Source: an uncultured Eubacteriales bacterium (GTDB taxonomy: Bacteria > Bacillota > Clostridia > Christensenellales > UBA1242). Taken from it: DNA of 13,833 bases. Position numbers and translations under genes: made by a program. Shown here piece after piece: positions 8,104 to 13,833 of this stretch; position 1 is the stretch's first letter, and the number at the start of each line of letters is the position of its first letter. The notes below the pieces were generated by a model, which saw only the letters and a list, made by a program, of their open reading frames with translations, made no database searches and was not told the DNA's origin. The stretch spans positions 1 to 13,833 of the forward strand of contig CARFEX010000012.1 in NCBI GenBank assembly GCA_948971535.1. The letters run 5' to 3'.

Positions 8104-8132
8104 ATTATAACACAAATTGTTTAATATTTAAA
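8104..8132 (-). promoter_or_regulatory. yycJ promoter, extended -10, predicted leaderless start
   Basis: On the - strand a consensus TATAAT (8104-8109) is preceded by TGt (8110-8112). TTTAAA (8127-8132) is a possible -35 at 17 bases. The hexamer ends 6 bases before the ATG at 8097, the same geometry as at uvrB and uvrA, so transcription should start at the start codon. The bases between (ACTTTT) cannot act as a ribosome binding site. Confidence 0.65.
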
Positions 8133-8173
8133 TACTTTTTTGCCATAAATTTGTTTATGTGATTTGAATTAAT

Positions 8174-8199
8174 AAAAAATTCCCAATGAAATGGGAATT
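8174..8199 (-). terminator. Terminator of the Pr6Pr membrane protein gene
   Basis: Bases 8178-8185 pair with 8192-8199 (core TCCCA/TGGGA) around a 6-base loop. On the - strand the second arm continues into a T-run (to 8174). The stem overlaps the TAA stop codon (8198-8200) of the gene it ends. Confidence 0.8.
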
Positions 8200-8899
8200 A
8201 ATTTTTATTTTTTTTGTCCTCTATTTTGGAAGTGGTGTTTTTACGCATATTTTTTTCAAAAGTTACAAACTTGTCGATAACATATAGAAGATAACCAAGA
8301 GCAATAAAAATTACCAATAGAATGGATATCCACATAAAGAATCCTCCCCAGCCTAGCTTTGCAACATTTAAAAAGAAATAAGGATACAATAAAATTCCTT
8401 CACCACCTCCTATGAACGAAGCACGAATAAGAATAAAAACAACGTAAACAAGAGGCATTATTGTACTTAAAAGTGGAAAGTACCATTTAACTTTTTTGTG
8501 TTCATAAAATAAGAACCAGTCAACAGTGAACATAATCGGTAAAATTAAATGCATAATTAGGTTTGAAGGGGATAAAAAGTATTCAGAAGCACTTTTGTCT
8601 TTTGCAAGCAAAATATTGTAAACAAAGAAAGTTACAAGTATCATAATTACGCAAAGAAACTTAAATGTTGGGGATATATTTACATAACCGTCTTCTTTAC
8701 GATTGATAGCTTTTATGGTGTAAATCAAACTAGCAAACATCATGCCCATACAAATGTAATTGCTAAGGTTGGTATAGTAAACGTAAAAATTGACATTAAA
8801 CTCGCCGTCAAAGTAACCCAAGCTTCCGATAATTCCAAATATTGCAAGAGTGCAATATACCACTTGAAAAATAAGTTGAGCAGTTCTATTTTTAATCAT
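8198..8899 (-). CDS. Pr6Pr-family six-helix membrane protein
   Basis: The 233-residue product is an integral membrane protein with about six hydrophobic helices (roughly 7-28, 38-60, 75-95, 107-127, 133-155, 180-203) and a Lys/Asn-rich cytoplasmic tail. Motifs match the Pr6Pr family: YYTNLSN after the first helix, H-x4-P-x4-DW in NLIMHLILPIMFTVDW, YPYFFL before the last helix, and a GWGG segment. The biochemical function of this family is not known to me, so no activity is assigned. The ATG at 8899 is chosen because GGAGG (8906-8910) sits 6 bases upstream. A longer frame adding 14 Lys/Arg-rich residues would begin upstream of this ribosome binding site and inside the promoter. It is a single-gene unit with its own promoter and terminator, so neighbours give no clue to its role. 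Confidence 0.85.
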   Translation of the reverse strand: MIKNRTAQLIFQVVYCTLAIFGIIGSLGYFDGEFNVNFYVYYTNLSNYICMGMMFASLIYTIKAINRKEDGYVNISPTFKFLCVIMILVTFFVYNILLAKDKSASEYFLSPSNLIMHLILPIMFTVDWFLFYEHKKVKWYFPLLSTIMPLVYVVFILIRASFIGGGEGILLYPYFFLNVAKLGWGGFFMWISILLVIFIALGYLLYVIDKFVTFEKNMRKNTTSKIEDKKNKN

Positions 8900-8921
8900 A
8901 ACCTTCCTCCGAATTTTTCTT

Positions 8922-8950
8922 ATTATATAAAAAAATTTCAAAAACTACAA
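8922..8950 (-). promoter_or_regulatory. Promoter of the Pr6Pr gene
   Basis: On the - strand TTGTAG (8945-8950) and TATAAT (8922-8927) are separated by 17 bases. Predicted start is near 8915, giving a leader of about 16 bases that carries the GGAGG ribosome binding site. This contrasts with yycJ next door, whose -10 is placed right before the ATG. Confidence 0.6.
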
Positions 8951-9011
8951 ATATTTTATAAAAAAAGGTTGAGTAAATACAAAATTTCAATAAATAAAAA
9001 GTTTATTAATC

Positions 9012-9040
9012 AAAAAAGCAAAAGTAGAAACTTTTGCTTT
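9012..9040 (-). terminator. metG terminator
   Basis: Bases 9015-9025 pair perfectly with 9030-9040 (11 bp, AGCAAAAGT/ACTTTTGCT core) around the 4-base loop AGAA. On the - strand the hairpin runs into a T-run ending at 9012. It lies about 30 bases after the metG stop. Confidence 0.85.
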
Positions 9041-9070
9041 GCAGTTATAACTCTATAATAATTTTTTAGA

Positions 9071-10651
9071 CTATTCTGCTAATGATGATAACTTTTCAAT
9101 TTCCTTTGCGATATCAAGGCGAGGGAAGAGTATTCCTGTTTCGCCAAGTATTTTTCCTGTTTCAAGTCCATTAAAGTTGTCAAGATTTTCAAAATTCGCA
9201 CTTGGGTCAAGTCCAAGCGCAGTCAAAACTTTGTTTGAACACTCTGGCAAGAATGATTGAAGAAGGGTAGAGCCTATTCTAATTGCTTCAAGGAGGTTTC
9301 TCATAATTACTGCAAGTCTATTATTCTTTGCTTCGTCTTTTGCAACAGCCCAAGGTTCAACTTTTTGAATATAAGTGTTTGCGAGAGTGAAGATATTGAA
9401 AATTGACATTAACGACTTTGATACGTCATAGTTTTCCATGAACGCAAATGTGTTTTTCACTTCGTCAAGCACATCTTTTTGAAGGGCAATATCGTCATTT
9501 TCTTTTAGTTCTTTGATTTCAGGTATAACAGAGCCAAAATATTTTTTTACCATGCTAAGTGTTCTTGAAACAAGATTACCAAAGTTGTTTGAGAGGTCAC
9601 TATTAAATCTATTGAGGAATATTTCGGTTGTATAATTTCCGTCAGAACCAAAAGGAATTTCTCTAAGCAAAATGTATCTTATAGCATCAGCAGAGTAGAG
9701 TGGAACAAGAACTCGAGGGTCAATACATTCCTTAGCACCATTTGTTTTGCTCTTTGAAAGTTTGTCGCCTCCAAAAAGTAACCAGCCATGTCCGAAAACT
9801 TTTTTTGGAAGTGGAATGTCAAGCGCCATAAGCATAGCAGGCCAAATAATTGCGTGGAAACGAACAATTTCTTTTCCTATTACGTGAACATTTGCAGGCC
9901 AGAATTTCTCGAATAAAGATTGGTCATCAGAACCATATCCAAGAGCTGTAATATAGTTCGTGAGGGCATCAATCCAAACGTAGATAGTATGTTTTGAGTC
10001 AAAGTCAACAGGGATACCCCATTTTACAGAAGTTCTAGTAACACAAAGGTCGCTAAGTCCTGGTTTAAGAAAATTGTTAACCATTTCATTTACACGTGTT
10101 TGAGGTTGCAAGAATTCAGGATTTTCTTTATAAAGCTTTAAAAGTTTGTCTGTGAAAGCTGAAAGTTTGAAAAAGTAAGCTTCTTCTTTTTGTGGCGCAA
10201 CAGCACGACCACAGTCTGGACATTTTCCGTCTACAAGTTGACTTTCAGTCCAAAAAGACTCGCAAGGGGTACAATAAAGTCCTTCATATTCACTCTTGTA
10301 AATAAATCCTTTGTCATAAAGCTTTTTAAATATCTTTTGAACAGCCTTTTCATGATAGCTATCAGTTGTTCTTATAAACTTGTCATAAGAAATTCCTAAG
10401 CTCGCCCAAAGTGCTTTTGCATCAGCAATCATTTCGTCAAGATATTCAATCTCGCTTACACCTTTTTCTTTTGCTGAAAGAGCTATCTTTTGACCATGTT
10501 CGTCAGTTCCTGTCAAGAAAAATACATCTTTGCCTTGCTTGCGGTTAAATCTAGCTACTGCATCACAAATAACAGTAGTGTAGCAGTTGCCAAGTGTAAA
10601 CTTTCTGCTTGGATAATAGATAGGTGTTGTAATATAAAATTTATCGTTCAT
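9071..10651 (-). CDS. metG: Methionyl-tRNA synthetase
   Basis: This class I synthetase charges tRNA-Met with methionine in the cytoplasm. The 526-residue product begins with the family N-terminus (FYITTPIYYPS). The HIGH-type ATP-binding motif is TLGN at 19-22, a departure from HIGH at three of four positions. LTGTDEHGQKI follows at 46-56. A four-cysteine zinc knuckle lies at C127/C130 and C144/C147. KLSKS, the KMSKS equivalent, is at 297-301. The anticodon-binding helical domain contains NTYIQKVEPWAVAK. The protein ends after this domain, so the C-terminal Trbp111-like tRNA-binding and dimerisation domain found in longer MetRS (about 640-670 residues) is absent, a known short form. The ATG at 10651 is preferred over an in-frame GTG at 10657, because that GTG overlaps the GGAG ribosome binding site (10657-10660). 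Confidence 0.97.
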   Translation of the reverse strand: MNDKFYITTPIYYPSRKFTLGNCYTTVICDAVARFNRKQGKDVFFLTGTDEHGQKIALSAKEKGVSEIEYLDEMIADAKALWASLGISYDKFIRTTDSYHEKAVQKIFKKLYDKGFIYKSEYEGLYCTPCESFWTESQLVDGKCPDCGRAVAPQKEEAYFFKLSAFTDKLLKLYKENPEFLQPQTRVNEMVNNFLKPGLSDLCVTRTSVKWGIPVDFDSKHTIYVWIDALTNYITALGYGSDDQSLFEKFWPANVHVIGKEIVRFHAIIWPAMLMALDIPLPKKVFGHGWLLFGGDKLSKSKTNGAKECIDPRVLVPLYSADAIRYILLREIPFGSDGNYTTEIFLNRFNSDLSNNFGNLVSRTLSMVKKYFGSVIPEIKELKENDDIALQKDVLDEVKNTFAFMENYDVSKSLMSIFNIFTLANTYIQKVEPWAVAKDEAKNNRLAVIMRNLLEAIRIGSTLLQSFLPECSNKVLTALGLDPSANFENLDNFNGLETGKILGETGILFPRLDIAKEIEKLSSLAE

Positions 10652-10678
10652 GTTCACTCCATTTTTTTTACTTTAGTA

Positions 10679-10708
10679 ATAGTATCACATTGAAAAACAA
10701 AAAGTCAA
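10679..10708 (-). promoter_or_regulatory. metG promoter
   Basis: On the - strand TTGACT (10703-10708) and TACTAT (10679-10684) are 18 bases apart, with the extended -10 element TGa at 10685-10687. Predicted start is near 10672, giving a leader of about 20 bases. That leaves no room for a T-box or S-box riboswitch, so no methionine-responsive leader is present. Confidence 0.65.
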
Positions 10709-10746
10709 CTTTATTTATAATTTAGCAAATTGATAAATAAGGTTTA

Positions 10747-10778
10747 ATAAAAAACATATCAAAATTCTGATATGTTTT
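10747..10778 (-). terminator. nrdDG terminator
   Basis: Bases 10751-10761 pair with 10768-10778 (11-bp stem, core ACATATCA/TGATATGT) around a 6-base loop. On the - strand the stem continues into a T-run (to 10747). It lies about 37 bases after the nrdG stop and separates the operon from metG. Confidence 0.85.
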
Positions 10779-10814
10779 AAATAAAATAATTAAATAAAGC
10801 TATTTATAAAATTT

Positions 10815-11336
10815 TTAACTCTTTTTTGTCCAGCGGTCAGATTTTTCTAAAACTACTTTTCCACTTTCAAGTGATTTTGGAACGCAGATTGTTCTCTGAT
10901 TTTTTGAGCCTTTAAACATAAGTTCTAAGCTTCTTTGACTTAGTACAAACTTGCCGTCAATAAGTACATCTATATATTTGAGAAGTTCTTGTCCGCCCTC
11001 AACTTTGCCCGAATAAAGCTCCTCAAAAACGAAGCCTGTATAGCAAGCTATTTCAAGTCCCATTGCTTTAATTTCTTTTGCAAGTGGTATTAATTTTTTA
11101 GCCTGCAAAAATGGTTCTCCACCCGAAAATGTAACACCGCTAAGCAGGGGATTTGCTTTTATCTCTTTTGAAATGTTTTTGATATTTACAAGCTTTCCAC
11201 CTTTAAAGTCATGAGTTTGTGGATTATGACAGCCAGGGCAATGATGAGGACAACCTTGTGTAAAGATTGTATATCTTAGCCCTGGGCCATCTACGATTGA
11301 ATCATTGACGCAACCTGAAATTCTTAATCTTGTCAT
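10815..11336 (-). CDS. nrdG: Anaerobic ribonucleotide reductase activating protein (radical SAM)
   Basis: NrdG uses S-adenosylmethionine and a [4Fe-4S] cluster to form the glycyl radical on NrdD, switching on anaerobic deoxyribonucleotide synthesis. The product has 173 residues, normal for this small activase. The radical SAM cluster motif C-x3-C-x2-C is at C29, C33 and C36 (QGCPHHCPGCHNP), and the SAM-binding TFSGGEP follows. VDGPGLRYTIFTQGC is typical for the family. It lies 10 bases after nrdD, and its AAGG ribosome binding site (11345-11348) overlaps the nrdD stop codon, so the two genes share a transcript and probably coupled translation. Confidence 0.97.
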   Translation of the reverse strand: MTRLRISGCVNDSIVDGPGLRYTIFTQGCPHHCPGCHNPQTHDFKGGKLVNIKNISKEIKANPLLSGVTFSGGEPFLQAKKLIPLAKEIKAMGLEIACYTGFVFEELYSGKVEGGQELLKYIDVLIDGKFVLSQRSLELMFKGSKNQRTICVPKSLESGKVVLEKSDRWTKKS

Positions 11337-11346
11337 AATTTCATCC

Positions 11347-13671
11347 TTATTTAGAAACAGTATGTTTTACTCTATCATGTTCTTCAGCACGTTTTGCGTT
11401 ATTAAATCTATCGAGAGTTCCTACAAGGTAACCAGTAATTCTTCTAATTCTCTCAAAGCCAATGTCACCTTCATCTTCTTTTCTTCCGCAGTGTGGGCAA
11501 GTGTCACCAATGATACCGTTGTAACCACAGATAGGGTCACGATCGATAGGGTGATTAATAGCACAGTATCCCATATTCTTTTCTTTCATGTGGCGGATAA
11601 TTTTTTCAAATGCTTCAAGGTTTGTAGAAGTATCGCCGTCAAGTTCGATATATGATATGTGACCACCATTGCAAAGTTCATGGAAAGGTGCTTCAAGGTC
11701 AATTTTCTTTTCAGCAGCGATATTGTAATAAACTGGAACATGGAAACTGTTTGTATAATAATCTTTGTCTGTAATGCCCTTAATAACTCCATATTTTTGT
11801 TTGTCAATGCGAACAAATCTGCCAGAAAGACCTTCTGCAGGAGTTGCAATAACTGTGAAGTTAAGTTTATATTCTTCTGATTTTTTGTCAGCATATTCTC
11901 TCATGTGTTTAATTATCTCATAACCAAGTTTCCATGATTTTTGGTTTTGACCATGATGTTTGCCAGTAAGAGCAACAAGAGTTTCAGCAAGACCAATGAA
12001 ACCATAAGTAAGAGAACCATGTTTAAGTACTTCGGCGATGCTGTCATAAGGTTTAAGTTTATCTGAGCCAATCCAAACACCTTGTCCCATAAGGAAAGGA
12101 TAGTTATAAACATGCTTAGATTGTTGTATAGCAAATCTATCAAGAAGCTGTCTTGTAACCAAATCCATTTTCTCGTCTAGCATTTTGTAGAACTTTTTGA
12201 TATCGCCCTTAGCTTCAATGCCAAGACGAGGAAGGTTTATAGTTGTGAAAGAGAGGTTTCCTCTGCCAAAAGTAATTTCATTTTCAGGGTCATAAACATT
12301 GCCCATAACTCTGGTTCTGCATCCCATATAAGAAACTTCGGTTTCAGGGTGACCTGCTTTGTAATATTGTTTGTTAAAAGGTGAATCAAGGAATGAGAAG
12401 TTAGGGAACATTCTCTTTGAACTAACCCTAATTGCAAGTTTGAAAAGGTCATAGTTAGGGTCGCCAGGATTATAGCTTACTCCCTCTTTAAGCTTGAAAA
12501 TGCTGATAGGGAAAATAGCAGTTTCTCCATTGCCAAGTCCATCTTCAGTTGCAAGGAGCATATTTTTGATAACCATCCTTCCTTCTGGTGAAGTATCAGT
12601 ACCAAAGTTAAGAGAAGAGAAAGGTACTTGTGCACCAGCACGAGAATGCATTGTATTAAGGTTATGAAGTAGCGCTTCCATTGCTTGATGAGTTGCATTA
12701 TCAGTTTCATCATATGCATGAGTAGTCGCAAATTGTTTGATATTTTTATAATCTTTTGCATCAACTTTCAAACTTTCCATAACAGCTTTTTCAGCTTTGT
12801 CAAAAGCTTTATTACCAGCAAGTGTAGGGTAAATATCTTTTTCTTTCTCTATATTTTTAAGAAGTTCAATTATTTGTTCTTCACTCTTTTTTCCTACGAT
12901 AATGGAATAAGCTTTTGCAAAGTTTGAATAGTAAAGTTTTTTATATGTTTTTGCAACACCAGGTGCACAGCCATAATCAAAGTTAGGTACACTTTGTCCG
13001 CCATGTTGGTCGTTCTGGTTTGCTTGGATTGCGATACAAACAAGCGCAGAGTAAGTTCTTATATCATTTGGCTCACGAACAAATCCATGACCTGTATGAA
13101 AGCCTTTTTTGAAAAGTTTTACCACGTCTATTTGACAGCAGGTTTCAGTCAAAGTATAGAAGTCAAAATCGTGAATATGGATATCTCCATTGATGTAAGC
13201 TTTTGCTTGGTCTGGTGCAAGAAGTGCATTAAGGTTATAATTTTTAGCACCCTCTGAACCAAATTTCAGCATAGCACCCATGGCTGTATCACCATCAACA
13301 TTGGCATTTTCTCTCTTGATATCGTCTTCTTTTGCAGAGACATTATTAATTCTATCATAAATCTTCATAAGGTCTGTGTTGAGAACTCGCACACGGTTAC
13401 GTTTATCTCTATATAGAATATAAGCTTTTGCTACATCTTCATAACCTTTGCGCATAAGAGTTTTTTCAACAATATCTTGAATTTCTTCAACAGTAGGAGT
13501 TTTTTCACTATAAAGCTCATCGACCTTAGTTTCGACTTCTTTTGCAATCTTTTTGGCAATTTTGATTTCTTTGTCGCCAACAGCATTCATAGCCTTAATG
13601 ATTGCATTTTCGATTTTTGAAATGTTGTACTCGACTACACGTCCATCTCTTTTGATTATACTTTTGACCAT
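11347..13671 (-). CDS. nrdD: Anaerobic (class III) ribonucleoside-triphosphate reductase
   Basis: NrdD reduces ribonucleoside triphosphates to deoxy forms for DNA synthesis without oxygen, using a glycyl radical set by NrdG. The 774-residue product starts with an ATP-cone allosteric domain (about residues 2-90, VKSIIKRDGRVVEYN), consistent with dATP/ATP activity control. The catalytic barrel contains TETCCQID and SYMGCRTRV, the likely active-site cysteine regions. Near the C-terminus Cys703, Cys715, Cys725 and Cys728 probably form the zinc site, and RRITGYLVG places the glycyl radical at Gly747. The ATG at 13671 is chosen because a strong AAGGAGGG site (13678-13685) lies directly upstream and gives the family N-terminus. 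An in-frame extension of 12 residues would begin upstream of that site. It is the first gene of the nrdDG operon, with a strong promoter and paired NrdR boxes. The enzyme is oxygen-sensitive, pointing to anaerobic life. Confidence 0.98.
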   Translation of the reverse strand: MVKSIIKRDGRVVEYNISKIENAIIKAMNAVGDKEIKIAKKIAKEVETKVDELYSEKTPTVEEIQDIVEKTLMRKGYEDVAKAYILYRDKRNRVRVLNTDLMKIYDRINNVSAKEDDIKRENANVDGDTAMGAMLKFGSEGAKNYNLNALLAPDQAKAYINGDIHIHDFDFYTLTETCCQIDVVKLFKKGFHTGHGFVREPNDIRTYSALVCIAIQANQNDQHGGQSVPNFDYGCAPGVAKTYKKLYYSNFAKAYSIIVGKKSEEQIIELLKNIEKEKDIYPTLAGNKAFDKAEKAVMESLKVDAKDYKNIKQFATTHAYDETDNATHQAMEALLHNLNTMHSRAGAQVPFSSLNFGTDTSPEGRMVIKNMLLATEDGLGNGETAIFPISIFKLKEGVSYNPGDPNYDLFKLAIRVSSKRMFPNFSFLDSPFNKQYYKAGHPETEVSYMGCRTRVMGNVYDPENEITFGRGNLSFTTINLPRLGIEAKGDIKKFYKMLDEKMDLVTRQLLDRFAIQQSKHVYNYPFLMGQGVWIGSDKLKPYDSIAEVLKHGSLTYGFIGLAETLVALTGKHHGQNQKSWKLGYEIIKHMREYADKKSEEYKLNFTVIATPAEGLSGRFVRIDKQKYGVIKGITDKDYYTNSFHVPVYYNIAAEKKIDLEAPFHELCNGGHISYIELDGDTSTNLEAFEKIIRHMKEKNMGYCAINHPIDRDPICGYNGIIGDTCPHCGRKEDEGDIGFERIRRITGYLVGTLDRFNNAKRAEEHDRVKHTVSK

Positions 13672-13677
13672 ATTTTT

Positions 13678-13685
13678 CCCTCCTT
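13678..13685 (-). promoter_or_regulatory. Strong nrdD ribosome binding site
   Basis: AAGGAGGG on the - strand, 6 bases before the ATG at 13671, is the best Shine-Dalgarno match in the window. It fixes the nrdD start against the longer open frame. Confidence 0.85.
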
Positions 13686-13701
13686 GGCAAAATGTATAAA
13701 T

Positions 13702-13748
13702 ATACAAGATATAGATTTAATATTTACTTGCAAACCCATATATTGTAT
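13702..13748 (-). promoter_or_regulatory. Tandem NrdR boxes upstream of nrdD
   Basis: Two 16-base sites resemble the NrdR box consensus (aCaCwAtATaTwGtgt): ATACAATATATGGGTT (13733-13748) and AATCTATATCTTGTAT (13702-13717), each matching at 12 of 16 positions by my alignment. The spacer is 15 bases, so the sites start 31 bases apart, about three helical turns, as is usual for paired NrdR boxes. Both lie downstream of the predicted start (near 13755) and upstream of the ribosome binding site, a position suited to repression by the ATP-cone regulator NrdR. nrdR itself is not in the window. Confidence 0.75.
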
Positions 13749-13761
13749 GCTTACGATTACA

Positions 13762-13790
13762 ATAGTAGTTTCTTGCAAAAAAAATGTCAA
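13762..13790 (-). promoter_or_regulatory. nrdDG promoter
   Basis: On the - strand a perfect TTGACA (13785-13790) is followed after exactly 17 bases by TACTAT (13762-13767). Predicted start is near 13755, giving a leader of about 80 bases that contains both NrdR boxes. This is the strongest sigma-A type promoter in the window. Bases 13791-13833 beyond it show nothing assignable. Confidence 0.8.
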
Positions 13791-13833
13791 CAAAAATCAA
13801 CAAGTTTTTAAAAGAATTTTTTACATTTTATCG

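Noticed and set aside
10652..10700. Possible T-box or SAM riboswitch before metG
   Set aside because: The predicted leader is only about 20 bases, too short for either element.
11305..13257. Several open frames of 70-116 codons on the + strand and in other frames over nrdD
   Set aside because: They are shadows of the well-supported nrdD frame, lack ribosome binding sites, and encode low-complexity Phe/Ser/Ile-rich peptides.
13786..13804. Two GTTGA repeats on the - strand around the nrdD -35
   Set aside because: One is part of the TTGACA -35 itself. The other is a five-base match in AT-rich DNA, not enough to call an operator.

Overview
The window looks like chromosomal DNA from an AT-rich, low-GC Gram-positive bacterium (Bacillota, most likely an anaerobic clostridial lineage). 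The grounds are AT-rich coding and intergenic DNA, strong GGAGG-type ribosome binding sites, TTGACA/TATAAT-type promoters, many with an extended -10 TGn, and an oxygen-sensitive class III ribonucleotide reductase under apparent NrdR control. I cannot name a genus. The window holds eight intact genes. I see no tRNA, rRNA, CRISPR array, insertion sequence or prophage sign.

Left arm, + strand (1-5016): uvrB, then uvrA, the damage-recognition half of nucleotide excision repair. They are adjacent but are probably separate transcripts, because a terminator-like hairpin and a new promoter lie between them. A bidirectional terminator at 5064-5093 separates them from everything to the right.

Right arm, - strand (5138-13671), in transcription order from the right: nrdD-nrdG (anaerobic ribonucleotide reductase and its activase, a two-gene operon behind a strong promoter and two NrdR boxes); metG (methionyl-tRNA synthetase); a six-helix Pr6Pr-type membrane protein; a YycJ/WalJ-type metallo-beta-lactamase-fold hydrolase; and a 696-residue soluble protein I do not recognise. 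Apart from nrdDG, every gene appears to have its own promoter, and most have a clear terminator, so this is a string of short transcription units.

The most notable signal is in the 5' ends. uvrB, uvrA and yycJ have no Shine-Dalgarno sequence. In each, an extended -10 hexamer ends exactly 6 bases before the ATG, which puts transcription start at or next to the A of the start codon. These three genes therefore appear to be expressed from leaderless mRNAs, while the other genes here have Shine-Dalgarno leaders. All three have known or suspected roles in DNA repair. Other points of interest are the tandem NrdR operator with canonical spacing, near-identical DNA stretches in the two ATPase halves of uvrA, a departure from HIGH in the MetRS active-site motif, and the orphan protein with short internal repeats. 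I found no obviously new multi-gene system. The region is mostly ordinary housekeeping DNA with unusual expression signals.
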